Assembly: GCF_017313275.1 (NCBI RefSeq)
Contig: NZ_JAFLNM010000005.1
Coordinates: 124,001 to 188,000 of the forward strand
Length of the DNA stretch: 64,000 nucleotides
Direction: 5' to 3'
DNA from: Flagellimonas profundi
GTDB taxonomy: Bacteria; Bacteroidota; Bacteroidia; Flavobacteriales; Flavobacteriaceae
The position numbers and the translations under genes were made by a program. Under the pieces are notes generated by a model. The model did not search any database, was not told the origin of the DNA, and saw nothing but the letters and a program-made list of their open reading frames with translations. Of this stretch, positions 30,801 through 38,505 are shown piece by piece (the stretch's first letter is position 1; every line of letters begins with the position of its first letter).

Positions 30801-31134
30801 TTTCGAATTAAAAGACTTACCGACAGCGGCACAGTCTTTTCCAATTTTGGCGACTGAATTCAAAGATTTAAACGGTGATGGCTTTGAAGACTGTATTCTA
30901 GCTGGTAATATTTACCAAACCGAAGTTGAAACTCCTCGGTTGGATTTTGTTTCGGGCGTTGTATTGATTTCAAATCAAAAAGATGGTTATAACATTATGA
31001 GCAGAAGCGACTCTGGGCTTTATCTTGAAGGTAATGTTAAGGATTTGGTTTGGTTAAATAGCACTACGAACAAAGAGCTGTTATTGACTGCCACGAATAA
31101 CGGTAGTATTATTATCAACTCCCTAAATAATTAA
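27802..31134 (+). CDS. FG-GAP/VCBS-repeat lipoprotein with ASPIC/UnbV domain
   Basis: The 1110-residue product has a lipoprotein signal with Cys20 (CMLTSAC). Repeated calcium-loop-like FG-GAP units are visible, e.g. VGIIDFDNDGLQDIFFCGN (about 75-93), VTDINNDNLLDFYVASDYY and IADFDNDGDLDAVVNNMD, forming predicted beta-propellers in both halves. An ASPIC/UnbV domain lies between them (about 525-600, RTVRGYRSSHQNIAHFGLG, ISWPNGKHH). Such CRTAC1-like proteins often occur with SusC/SusD pairs in marine Bacteroidota and are thought to act at the cell surface; their substrate is generally unknown. It lies downstream of the SusCD terminator and so may be controlled separately. Confidence 0.9.
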   Translation: MNFFKGTTILSLVCMLTSACKDKKTNDSNITSNQPIFEKIDAETSGIQFQNTIQENIETKENLFNYDYFYNGAGVGIIDFDNDGLQDIFFCGNQVANKLYKNLGDFKFEDVSDSAHINTNKNWSNGVSIVDINNDGWQDIYISQGGPYQREKRSNLLYINQKDGTFLEQAEEFGLADQGISTQTVFFDFDNDNDLDCFVMNENEFYGVDPINLFKLISESEEAKYFNSCHFYENDNGKFKDITKAAGLERPLFGLGVTVTDINNDNLLDFYVASDYYIPDALFINNGNGTFSDQIKSYTQQISYYGMGMDIADINNDGLQDIFVLDMAADDHVRSKTLMASMNTARFDYLTNKAGFHYQYMYNSLQLNLGNNKFSNIVQQTHLANTDWSWSVLMADYDLDADKDIFVTNGYRRYALDNDLQQEVYKAKVKYKGNVPLEVKKRLYESMPSEKLPNILFENNGDLNFADKAKDWGLADFSFSNGAAIADFDNDGDLDAVVNNMDEVAFLYKNTAVDNKKGNFLMVDAKSKLSEAYPKIEIFYDGNNSQIVESRTVRGYRSSHQNIAHFGLGNTSKVDSVYISWPNGKHHVSYNVDVNKKLVVNESDANNISVPDSRTPSLFETVDPNEIGLDYSHKENPYDDFEKEILLPYKQSTQGPFIEKADVNGDGYMDIVVAGASGQPTALFVQSEQGKFTEKNIPAFDNDKAYEDTAALFIDIENDGDEDLFIVSGGNEFLEHSSFYTDRLYLNDGKGNFTRNQQQALNSFPKSGKTIASLDFNQDGYLDIIVGNRIIPQNYPRFSPSIVYQNNAGTLSDVTEEIIPELESFGIVNDILITDFNGDDKEDLIAVGEWTKIGFFKNVGGTFSLLKDYSFDNEKGSWFTVKETDINNDGKPDYLVGNVGQNTKFKASKDKPLKVYANDFDDNGTPDIVLSKKYKGEFVPVRGRECSSQQMPFIKEKFKTFDEFANAKLVDVYGEKLETAYENEVTNFNSVLLLNKGNGDFELKDLPTAAQSFPILATEFKDLNGDGFEDCILAGNIYQTEVETPRLDFVSGVVLISNQKDGYNIMSRSDSGLYLEGNVKDLVWLNSTTNKELLLTATNNGSIIINSLNN

Positions 31135-31231
31135 TCTGAAGGTGGGTCAAATAATAATTATTACAAAATTTAACATTTCTATAAAATAAATTATAAACAT
31201 TATTTATAGATTTCTATAAATTATCGAACAC

Positions 31232-31972
31232 ATGAAAAAATACCTTTTTGCTTGTTTAGTTTTTGTTGGCGCATCAAGTGCAATTGCCCAAACTTTTGGA
31301 ACAGTTAATGCAAGTCAAGTTTCTGGCACTTCTGGTAATAGCGCATCAATTTCATACTTGTTGGGAGATGTGAATTCCCAGAAGGAAAAAAGAAAAGAAA
31401 AAGAGTCGGACATACAAGGTTCCGCTTATACTACTGACGTTTTTTTGCCTGGTAAGCTTTACTATAAAGATGATTTTGAATCTGACGTTTTTTACCGATA
31501 CAACGCCTACATGGAAGAAATTGAAATAAAAAGCTCTAATACACCAAACTCACCTGTAAGTGGATTAAGAAGGGACAAGAATATCAATTTAAGGAGTGTA
31601 GATGGTAAAATTTTTAGTTTTAAAACGTTCATTGACAACTCCGGTTTAACACAAAACGGTTATTTAACATTGCTATCTGACGGTAAATACAAGTTTTACA
31701 AACGTGTTGATGTAAAATATACTGAGGGTCAGAAAGCACAAAATTCCTTTGTTAAAGCCATTCCCCCAAGATTCTCTCAATTCACAGAATATTATCTGGA
31801 AGTTCCTGAAAATAATAGAATTGACGAATTAGTGATTTCTAACAGGAAGTTATTAAAATTATTACCTGCCGATCAGCGAGATACCATAAAGACTTATTTG
31901 AAAGAAAATAAAATAAAGCTTAAAGATGAAGCAGATGTTATTCAGGTTTTAAATTGGCTTGAACAACAATAA
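31232..31972 (+). CDS. secreted protein of unknown function
   Basis: I do not recognise this family. The 246-residue product has a signal peptide (MKKYLFACLVFVGASSAIAQ), a basic Lys/Glu-rich segment near 55-62, and a central beta-rich region with regular Phe/Tyr/Lys alternation. The C-terminus (about 205-246) is helical and charged and ends NWLEQQ. It has no lipobox and no T9SS sorting domain. It is 97 bases after the FG-GAP gene and has its own terminator. The position suggests an accessory role in the same uptake island. Confidence 0.65.
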   Translation: MKKYLFACLVFVGASSAIAQTFGTVNASQVSGTSGNSASISYLLGDVNSQKEKRKEKESDIQGSAYTTDVFLPGKLYYKDDFESDVFYRYNAYMEEIEIKSSNTPNSPVSGLRRDKNINLRSVDGKIFSFKTFIDNSGLTQNGYLTLLSDGKYKFYKRVDVKYTEGQKAQNSFVKAIPPRFSQFTEYYLEVPENNRIDELVISNRKLLKLLPADQRDTIKTYLKENKIKLKDEADVIQVLNWLEQQ

Positions 31973-31992
31973 ACCCTAAACTAAAAAAATTG

Positions 31993-32020
31993 AAAAGCAC
32001 TCAAAACGAGTGCTTTTTTT
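31993..32020 (+). terminator. intrinsic terminator after the secreted-protein gene
   Basis: A perfect 10-bp stem (31993-32002 with 32008-32017) around a 5-base loop ends in a run of seven or more T. It starts 20 bases after the preceding stop and ends the surface-uptake island just before rlmB. Confidence 0.92.
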
Positions 32021-32025
32021 ATGCC

Positions 32026-32033
32026 TAAATTTG
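32026..32033 (+). promoter_or_regulatory. -7 element of rlmB, almost adjacent to the start codon
   Basis: TAAATTTG matches TAnnTTTG and ends only 4 bases before the ATG at 32038. No TTTG -33 element is seen at the usual spacing, because that position falls in the terminator stem. If used, it would give a leaderless mRNA. Confidence 0.6.
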
Positions 32034-32037
32034 CGAC

Positions 32038-32775
32038 ATGAAAAACGAGAACATCATTTATGGCATAAGGGCCGTTATGGAGGCAATAAATGCTGACCAG
32101 CCCATCAACAAAATATTTATCCAAAAGGGCCTCAAAGGTGAGCTCTTTAAAGAACTGGAATCCACTGTACGCAAAAGTGGAATGAGCCTATCCTATGTTC
32201 CGATTGAAAAACTAAACCGTCTTACCCGTAACAACCACCAAGGTGTGGTTGCTCAAATATCCCCAGTACAATTCCACAACTTTGAAGAATTGGTGGAACA
32301 GGTCCTTTCCAAGAATGAGCTTCCTTTGTTCTTAATGCTGGATGGAGTTTCGGATGTAAGAAATTTTGGGGCCATTATACGTACTGCGGAATGTTCGGGT
32401 GTCCATGGCATCATCATTCCAAAGAACGGTGCTGCACCCATAACAGATGACACTGTGAAAACTTCTGCCGGTGCGGCTTTTAACGTCCCAATTGCCAAGG
32501 TAGACCATTTAAAAGACGCTATTTTCTATCTACAGTCCTCAGGTGTCGTGGTAACGGGCGCTACGGAAAAAGCTGAAAACGAGATTTATGGAGTGGATTT
32601 TAACCAACCTACGGCCATAATCATGGGGTCGGAGGAAAAAGGCATCTCCCCCTCTACCCTAAACATACTTGATCATCAAGCCAAGCTGCCTCTTCTGGGA
32701 AAAATCGGTTCGTTGAATGTTTCGGTAGCCTGTGGTGTTTTCCTTTATGAAGTGGTGAGACAGCGCAAAAAATAA
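32038..32775 (+). CDS. rlmB: SpoU-family 23S rRNA 2'-O-methyltransferase (RlmB-like)
   Basis: The 245-residue product has the N-terminal SpoU substrate-binding domain (about 1-80, IIYGIRAVMEAINADQPINK) and the SPOUT catalytic domain. Motif 1 is NFGAIIRTAECSG, motif 2 IIMGSEEKGIS and motif 3 LPLLGKIGSLNVSVACGV, which together form the trefoil-knot SAM site. Length and motifs best fit RlmB, which methylates G2251 in the P loop of 23S rRNA, though a related TrmH-type RNA target cannot be excluded. It converges on the rhomboid gene, with 3 bases between stop codons. Confidence 0.9.
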   Translation: MKNENIIYGIRAVMEAINADQPINKIFIQKGLKGELFKELESTVRKSGMSLSYVPIEKLNRLTRNNHQGVVAQISPVQFHNFEELVEQVLSKNELPLFLMLDGVSDVRNFGAIIRTAECSGVHGIIIPKNGAAPITDDTVKTSAGAAFNVPIAKVDHLKDAIFYLQSSGVVVTGATEKAENEIYGVDFNQPTAIIMGSEEKGISPSTLNILDHQAKLPLLGKIGSLNVSVACGVFLYEVVRQRKK

Positions 32776-32778
32776 CCT

Positions 32779-33507
32779 TTACTCCTCAGTGGATTTTTTG
32801 TAGTGGTATTTAATTTCGATTTGTTCCTCTGGTTCTTCGGTAACAGTCTCGATAAAATTCCCTTCCTCATCAAAATGTTGTAGAAAAGGATCGTCCTCTT
32901 CCTTATAATCTTCACGTTCCCAATCAAACTTTCGTGCCTCTGGAACACGAACCTTGGTTATAAGGGCGAGAACCAGACCCGTAGCGAATCCTGCCAGATG
33001 CCCTTCCCAGGAAATACCATCTTTGACCGGAAAGATATACCAAATCATACTCCCGTAAATAAAAACCACGATCAATGAGAGCGCAACCAAACGATAATGT
33101 TTGGCCAATATTCCCTTAAAGAATATGAAACTTGCCAATAAATAGATCACTCCACTCGCTCCAATGTGGTAAGATGGTCTCGCGATGGCCCATGTAAGCA
33201 GTCCAGAGACAAGGGTCCCAAATACCAATACCCTAAGTGCTGCACTTTGATAGAAATAAAAAAGGAAGGCGGTCAAAACGGCCAAGGGAATGGTGTTATT
33301 GTACAAATGGGCAATGGAGCCATGAATAAACGGGCTAAAGAATACTCCCTTTAAGCCAGATAATCTCCTTGGATATACTCCATAGTCGTTTAGGTTGATG
33401 CCAAACTTCACTTCAACCCAAAAAACAATCCAAATGGAAAGTACTGCGACCAAAGGCGCCAATACCACGGCATTGGAAAATTTAAATGAATCTGAACTCA
33501 TATCCAT
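32779..33507 (-). CDS. rhomboid-family intramembrane serine protease
   Basis: The 242-residue product has six predicted membrane helices in residues 14-185 and a charged, acidic cytosolic tail. The catalytic Ser118 lies in GASG and His170 in WEGHLAGF, the rhomboid dyad. HLYNN near 67-71 supplies the conserved His and Asn of the second helix. Such proteases cut transmembrane helices of client proteins. The tail (about 190-242, rich in Glu/Asp) is unusual in length and might bind a partner. No substrate is suggested by the neighbours. Confidence 0.9.
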   Translation of the reverse strand: MDMSSDSFKFSNAVVLAPLVAVLSIWIVFWVEVKFGINLNDYGVYPRRLSGLKGVFFSPFIHGSIAHLYNNTIPLAVLTAFLFYFYQSAALRVLVFGTLVSGLLTWAIARPSYHIGASGVIYLLASFIFFKGILAKHYRLVALSLIVVFIYGSMIWYIFPVKDGISWEGHLAGFATGLVLALITKVRVPEARKFDWEREDYKEEDDPFLQHFDEEGNFIETVTEEPEEQIEIKYHYKKSTEE

Positions 33508-33621
33508 ACAAAATCAAACATCCCGCCATAACCTTAAAATTATACAAATTGTCAGGTTATACATATAAATCCTTTCCCTTACAAGAACAACAGACCATCA
33601 AATTTATTTTATTTTTACCTC

Positions 33622-34899
33622 ATGAACGAACCTTTGGCAGAACGCATACGACCAAAAACCTTAGAGGATTACATTAGTCAGCAACATTTGGTGGGAAATC
33701 AGGGCGCATTGACCAACCAAATAAAAACCGGTGTGATTCCCTCCTTGATTTTTTGGGGTCCCCCAGGAACTGGAAAAACCACCTTGGCCAACATTATTGC
33801 AACAGAAAGCCAAAGACCTTTTTACACTTTGAGTGCGATCAGCAGTGGGGTAAAAGACGTTCGAGAGGTAATCGAGAAAGCAAAACAAAGCGGGGGATTG
33901 TTCACTTCCAAAAACCCAATCCTCTTTATTGATGAAATTCACCGGTTCAGTAAATCACAACAGGATTCTTTATTAGGCGCTGTAGAAAAAGGTTGGGTCA
34001 CCTTAATAGGGGCTACCACAGAAAACCCAAGTTTTGAGGTAATACCCGCACTTTTGTCAAGGTGTCAAGTGTATACCCTTAATCCTTTTGGGAAAGAAGA
34101 CCTTGTTGCCCTATTGGAGCGGGCCATAAAAACAGACAGTAATCTTTCCAAAAAACAAATTGAGCTAAAGGAAACGGAAGCGCTACTGCGATTATCTGGA
34201 GGGGATGGACGAAAATTGCTCAACATTTTTGAACTTATCATCAATTCGGAGGCAAGTGATAAAATTGTTGTAACGAATGATCTAGTGCTAAGCAAGGTCC
34301 AGAAAAACACCGTACTTTACGATAAAACCGGGGAGCAGCATTACGACATTATTTCGGCCTTTATTAAAAGTGTTCGCGGAAGTGACCCCAACGCCGCGGT
34401 GTATTGGTTGGCACGTATGATCGAAGGCGGAGAGGATGTAAAGTTCATTGCGCGAAGAATGATTATTTTGGCATCCGAAGATATTGGAAATGCCAACCCT
34501 ACAGCCCTAGTCTTGGCCAACACCACTTTTCAGTCCGTAACCACTATTGGATATCCAGAGGCTAGGATCATTTTGAGTCAATGCGCGACCTACTTGGCAA
34601 GTTCCCCTAAAAGCAATGCCAGTTATATGGCCATAAACGAAGCGCAACAAAAGGTACGGCAAACAGGGGACCTCTCAGTGCCGATACCCCTTAGAAACGC
34701 CCCCACCAAATTAATGAAGGATCTTGGGTATGGAAAAGGGTACGATTATGCCCATAACCATGAAAATAATTTTGTGGACTTTGAGTTTCTTCCCGATGAA
34801 ATTTCCAGAACCACCTTTTACAGGCCAGGAAACAATCCTAGAGAAAATTCCATGAAAGATTTTTTAAAGAAAAGATGGAAGGATAAGTACGAATTTTAG
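33622..34899 (+). CDS. rarA: replication-associated recombination ATPase RarA (MgsA)
   Basis: The 425-residue AAA+ ATPase has Walker [14 protein letters not shown] (Lys52), Walker [11 protein letters not shown] (Asp104-Glu105) and sensor 1 [13 protein letters not shown]. The C-terminal part (about 230-425), with [20 protein letters not shown] and [16 protein letters not shown], matches the tetramerisation region of the RarA/WRNIP1 family. It acts at stalled replication forks with SSB. Its stop codon overlaps that of the convergent gene by four bases (TTAG). Confidence 0.95.
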   Translation: MNEPLAERIRPKTLEDYISQQHLVGNQGALTNQIKTGVIPSLIFWGPPGTGKTTLANIIATESQRPFYTLSAISSGVKDVREVIEKAKQSGGLFTSKNPILFIDEIHRFSKSQQDSLLGAVEKGWVTLIGATTENPSFEVIPALLSRCQVYTLNPFGKEDLVALLERAIKTDSNLSKKQIELKETEALLRLSGGDGRKLLNIFELIINSEASDKIVVTNDLVLSKVQKNTVLYDKTGEQHYDIISAFIKSVRGSDPNAAVYWLARMIEGGEDVKFIARRMIILASEDIGNANPTALVLANTTFQSVTTIGYPEARIILSQCATYLASSPKSNASYMAINEAQQKVRQTGDLSVPIPLRNAPTKLMKDLGYGKGYDYAHNHENNFVDFEFLPDEISRTTFYRPGNNPRENSMKDFLKKRWKDKYEF

Positions 34900-35741
34900 A
34901 ACTTGATATGGAGTTCCTTTTGCACTTTTTCGCCATTCTCCGAATATTCCAAAAACCATTTACCTTCTTTCTTAAAAACAACTGCATTGTTTCCTTGGAA
35001 ATCGGTCATAAAAACATTTTCCATTGAGGTGGACTCCAACTCAAGTACAACTTTTGGTGTGCTATCCACCAACTGATACCCGCTTTTCGTTGGCTGGGCA
35101 TACAAAAGTTCTGTTGGAACGGGCATAGCCGATACTTCTTTATCTACAGCCTTAACAATTTTGGATGGTTTGGGCCGTACAGCTTTGTAAACCTGTTCTT
35201 CCTTTGTCGCTTTTTGTTCAACAACATGCTCTTTCGGTTGTTTTTCAATAGATTTTACATCGTCTTTAAAACTTATGGTAACTGTATCGGGTTCTTTTGC
35301 CTTGTTCTTATTTGGTTCGTACTTATAATTCAATCCTGCAAAAGAAACAAATGCATTTGCAATAGCTTCCCTATAAGTTTCATAATAACCCTTGAGTTTA
35401 CTGGTTCCTTGTGTAGACCTAAAAACTTCTTGGTTGTTGCAGTCTTTAAGAGCTATACTAACCTTGGTGGTGAACATGGAGGAGTCGTCGATAAGGTCGG
35501 CAGTGAGGCCAAGACATCCATTGTCGGTCAAATCAATCGGAAGGGCATCGTCGTATACTACGTTGAATCCATTTTCCGCAAAGTAATATTTTACCAATGT
35601 ACTGGTCTGGTACTGGTTTTCTGATTTAAACACACTGAATTTTTTGGGAACAACAATGTATTTATAACTATTCAGTTGGGCATTCACAGCACCCGTTAAC
35701 CCCATTGCAAAAAGCAATATGTACAATACTTTAGATTTCAT
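34896..35741 (-). CDS. secreted protein of unknown function, last gene of an envelope operon
   Basis: I start at the ATG at 35739-35741, which gives 281 residues with a signal peptide (MKSKVLYILLFAMGLTGAVN-A). A longer frame from 35804 would overlap the previous gene and lacks a signal. The N-terminal domain (about 22-150) contains YKYIVVPKKFSVFKSENQYQ and a segment ending DCNNQEVFRSTQG, familiar to me from unnamed Flavobacteriaceae proteins. A Lys/Glu-rich linker follows and a small C-terminal domain (about 205-281). It lies 13 bases after the DUF5723 gene. Function unknown. Confidence 0.75.
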   Translation of the reverse strand: MKSKVLYILLFAMGLTGAVNAQLNSYKYIVVPKKFSVFKSENQYQTSTLVKYYFAENGFNVVYDDALPIDLTDNGCLGLTADLIDDSSMFTTKVSIALKDCNNQEVFRSTQGTSKLKGYYETYREAIANAFVSFAGLNYKYEPNKNKAKEPDTVTISFKDDVKSIEKQPKEHVVEQKATKEEQVYKAVRPKPSKIVKAVDKEVSAMPVPTELLYAQPTKSGYQLVDSTPKVVLELESTSMENVFMTDFQGNNAVVFKKEGKWFLEYSENGEKVQKELHIKF

Positions 35742-35754
35742 ATAGTAGAGATAA

Positions 35755-37212
35755 TCAATTATCGTTCCAATATATAATATTAAATCCGAACTGTAAAGAT
35801 GCATAGTGGCTATCAGCTATATTGGAATAACTTAAAAGATTATCTGCCAAAACATAAAAATTGACCGGGCCCAATTGAAAATTGGCCCCTAATCCAATAT
35901 TGGTGAAAGAATACTTATCAACAGTATATGTGGCTTTCAAGGAAGCGACCCTACCAAATCTTCTTTGGTAAAAACCTGTCAGTGCGCCCTGTACACCTCT
36001 TGGCCTTTTCATCATAAATAATTGCCCACCAAGACTATTTCGGTAATAATCACGATTGGTTCCTCCGCCGGCATTTACGCCACATCCACAATTATCGAAT
36101 ACGGTGCTTCCGCCTTGCCCAAAATCATATCTGATGGAACCATATACCTTTACCGGTCTCCAGGATATGTAACCGGATTCATTTTCGCCATTTGGCAATG
36201 CTTCCTCTATTTCATCCAACAAATCTTGCCATAGATCATTGTCAACATTGTTTATATCTTCCGGTAGAAATACAGAAATTCCATCTGTTACGGTACTTCC
36301 GCTAAAGTTATAGTTCCATACATCTTTTGAGTTGTTTATAAAACCAAGGTCCAAAACACTTCCCGTTACGGTAGTCTGCGGATTTAACTCGTAACTAAAT
36401 CCCAAATCAACACCGAACCCTAGATTTCCGCCCAAAAACATGCGTTTGGTGAATAGACTAGCCACTTCTTTTTGTTCAGTACCCGTATCAGCTTCAAAAA
36501 TATCATAAAAACCCCTGATTCCGGCCGTTTGAAGCTGCATATCAGCATTAATGGCACTTTCATAAATATTGTTTTGGCCCGGCCTTGTAATAAAGGAGCC
36601 AGAATTATTTATGGACTGGAACTGAAAAATACTGGAATATATTTTTGCCCTCGCACCCAAAGTCAGTGCTTCACCCATCTTTCTATTGATACCAAAATGA
36701 AACACATTGATCATTTCACCGCGAAGGTTTAAATCCCCAAGATCAAAGCTTCGGCCTATATTGTCTCCCCCGTTTCCTTCAAAGGCCAAAATAGCCAAAT
36801 CCTTGGGCCAGTAACTAATGATATCAGTTTCCCAATACATTCCAAAGGAATAATAATCCTCGGGTCTATTCTTTCCTCTAAAACCTACGGTAATCCCTTC
36901 TATTTGGTTTGTGGAGCTAAAATCATCCTTGTTGCCCATTACATCCAACAAACGATCTTGGACCTTTGCAGTAAAATCAACACCATCATTTGCAAAAAGA
37001 TCATTTACGGTAACTCCACTAGTAGCTCCCTGAAAAGACACTCCAGACAATACGGGTATTCCTACATGCCATTTTTGTGAGGTTTTCACCCCTGGGTTTA
37101 CCATTAAAGATTGGGGTATTTCATAAAAATCGTACAGTAGCTCCTTATTTTGGGCTAGAACAGTTGTCCCGCAAAACAGTGCCAAGAGTATTAATTTAGA
37201 GGCTATTCTCAT
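35755..37212 (-). CDS. DUF5723 family protein, probable outer-membrane barrel
   Basis: The 485-residue product has a signal peptide (ending TTVLAQ, about residue 21) and then LLYDFYEIPQSLMVNPGVKT, a start I know from DUF5723 proteins of Flavobacteriaceae. The rest shows alternating beta-strand patterns, Gly/Asn-rich turns and a final FGFNIIYWNDN strand, as expected for a beta-barrel. Its start overlaps the upstream lipoprotein stop by four bases (ATGA), and another secreted protein follows. The three genes are probably one outer-membrane module; no function is known. Confidence 0.82.
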   Translation of the reverse strand: MRIASKLILLALFCGTTVLAQNKELLYDFYEIPQSLMVNPGVKTSQKWHVGIPVLSGVSFQGATSGVTVNDLFANDGVDFTAKVQDRLLDVMGNKDDFSSTNQIEGITVGFRGKNRPEDYYSFGMYWETDIISYWPKDLAILAFEGNGGDNIGRSFDLGDLNLRGEMINVFHFGINRKMGEALTLGARAKIYSSIFQFQSINNSGSFITRPGQNNIYESAINADMQLQTAGIRGFYDIFEADTGTEQKEVASLFTKRMFLGGNLGFGVDLGFSYELNPQTTVTGSVLDLGFINNSKDVWNYNFSGSTVTDGISVFLPEDINNVDNDLWQDLLDEIEEALPNGENESGYISWRPVKVYGSIRYDFGQGGSTVFDNCGCGVNAGGGTNRDYYRNSLGGQLFMMKRPRGVQGALTGFYQRRFGRVASLKATYTVDKYSFTNIGLGANFQLGPVNFYVLADNLLSYSNIADSHYASLQFGFNIIYWNDN

Positions 37213-37760
37213 TGTAATTCAAATAGGAATTCCGCTCCGGACCTAAAGATCACTTTTGGGTCTTCGGCCGAAGAAACACTGGTGTCATCACTTAAATTAT
37301 TTGCTGAAACGCGCAAGCTGGAAGTGTTAGTGAGTATATCCAAGCGCTTACCGCCCTGACCATAAAATACTTCTCTGGTCAAAACGCTGGAAGGACCGGC
37401 TTCGATATCAAAAATTTCGGTATCAAGAATATTTCCGGCATCATCTATAAACCCAATGATTATTCTTAGTTGCTTGCTTGTGGTATTTTCTATTTCGTAG
37501 GTTATTGTCCCTTCCAAGAGATGTTCCGCCACATATTGTTCATTGAAGGCATCAAAGTTTACTTCACGAAAATAAAAAGTAGTTAAAGCACCCGCGGAAT
37601 TTATGGTGGCTTCGTCGGATTCCAGATAAAATAGACCCGAGGCTAAAGTAGGTGTTACGCTTAAATCGTCAATCTGGCTAAAATCTTGCTCTTCTGTGCA
37701 AGCAGCGATAAAAAACAAAAAGCCCACTACCAAAAGGGTGGAATAGCATAATTTTTTCAT
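37209..37760 (-). CDS. lipoprotein of unknown function, first gene of the envelope operon
   Basis: The ATG at 37758-37760 gives 183 residues with a lipoprotein signal (MKKLCYSTLLVVGFLFFIAAC, Cys21). Four residues of upstream frame are dropped. The mature part is beta-rich with features of an Ig-like or Calx-type fold (TITYEIENTTSKQLRIIIGF, DTEIFDIEAGPS). It is translationally coupled to the DUF5723 gene by an ATGA overlap. It has no catalytic motif. I do not recognise a named family. Confidence 0.75.
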   Translation of the reverse strand: MKKLCYSTLLVVGFLFFIAACTEEQDFSQIDDLSVTPTLASGLFYLESDEATINSAGALTTFYFREVNFDAFNEQYVAEHLLEGTITYEIENTTSKQLRIIIGFIDDAGNILDTEIFDIEAGPSSVLTREVFYGQGGKRLDILTNTSSLRVSANNLSDDTSVSSAEDPKVIFRSGAEFLFELQ

Positions 37761-37815
37761 AGCAAAGCACATTTTCCAGTGTCGAAAGATGGGGGTTGTT
37801 GGTCTTTATATAACT

Positions 37816-38505
37816 CTATAAAATGTTTTTTATTTCAATCAGATCATGAATCATCGTACAAACTTCGTGATTATCATCCCCATGAAAATTATAATGCAGT
37901 GCTTGCATGCCCAAAGCCTTGGCCCCCAAAATGTCCGCCTCCATATTGTCCCCTATCATCAATGAGTTCTTGGGATCTACACTAGCCATTTCCAAGGCCA
38001 TTTGAAAAATGTGGGGATGCGGTTTTTTCACTCCGGCCATCTCAGAATCTATTATTTTTTGAAAATAATGGTGGATTCCACTTCCTCGAAGTTTTTTTGT
38101 CTGTACTTCCTGGAATCCGTTGGTTATTATATGTAGCCTATATTTAGGGAATAGATACTCCAAGGTCTCCACGGTATTTGGCAATAAGTGGGTGAAAGAT
38201 GACAAGTTTAGAATATAATCGTGCGCCAACTTATGGATCACCTCGTCCGAAACCGGTGCATGAAGTGTATCGAAGGTTTTTTTTAAACGTTGATAGCGCA
38301 ACTCCGATTTACTGATTGCATTCTCGCGGTACAAAGCCCACATTTGTAGGTTAATAGGTGCATATATCTCCAAAAATCCATCTAAGTCAACCTTTACCTT
38401 ATTGTCCACTAAAATTTTGGCAAAGGTAAGGGCTGAGTTTTTTTCAAAGTCCCATAGAGTATGGTCTAAATCGAAAAAAACGTCGGTTACTTCGTGATCA
38501 AACAT
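37816..38505 (-). CDS. HAD-family nucleotidase, YjjG-like
   Basis: The 229-residue HAD hydrolase has motif I FFDLDHTLWDFEKN (two catalytic Asp near residue 11), motif II ITNGFQEVQTKKL, Lys in KKPHPHIFQMALEM and motif IV LMIGDNMEADILGAKALGM. This set and the length fit the YjjG group, which removes phosphate from non-canonical pyrimidine nucleotides. It overlaps the preceding deacetylase-like gene by 8 bases, so it is the third gene of a radC operon. The cap domain spans roughly 18-85. Confidence 0.85.
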   Translation of the reverse strand: MFDHEVTDVFFDLDHTLWDFEKNSALTFAKILVDNKVKVDLDGFLEIYAPINLQMWALYRENAISKSELRYQRLKKTFDTLHAPVSDEVIHKLAHDYILNLSSFTHLLPNTVETLEYLFPKYRLHIITNGFQEVQTKKLRGSGIHHYFQKIIDSEMAGVKKPHPHIFQMALEMASVDPKNSLMIGDNMEADILGAKALGMQALHYNFHGDDNHEVCTMIHDLIEIKNIL

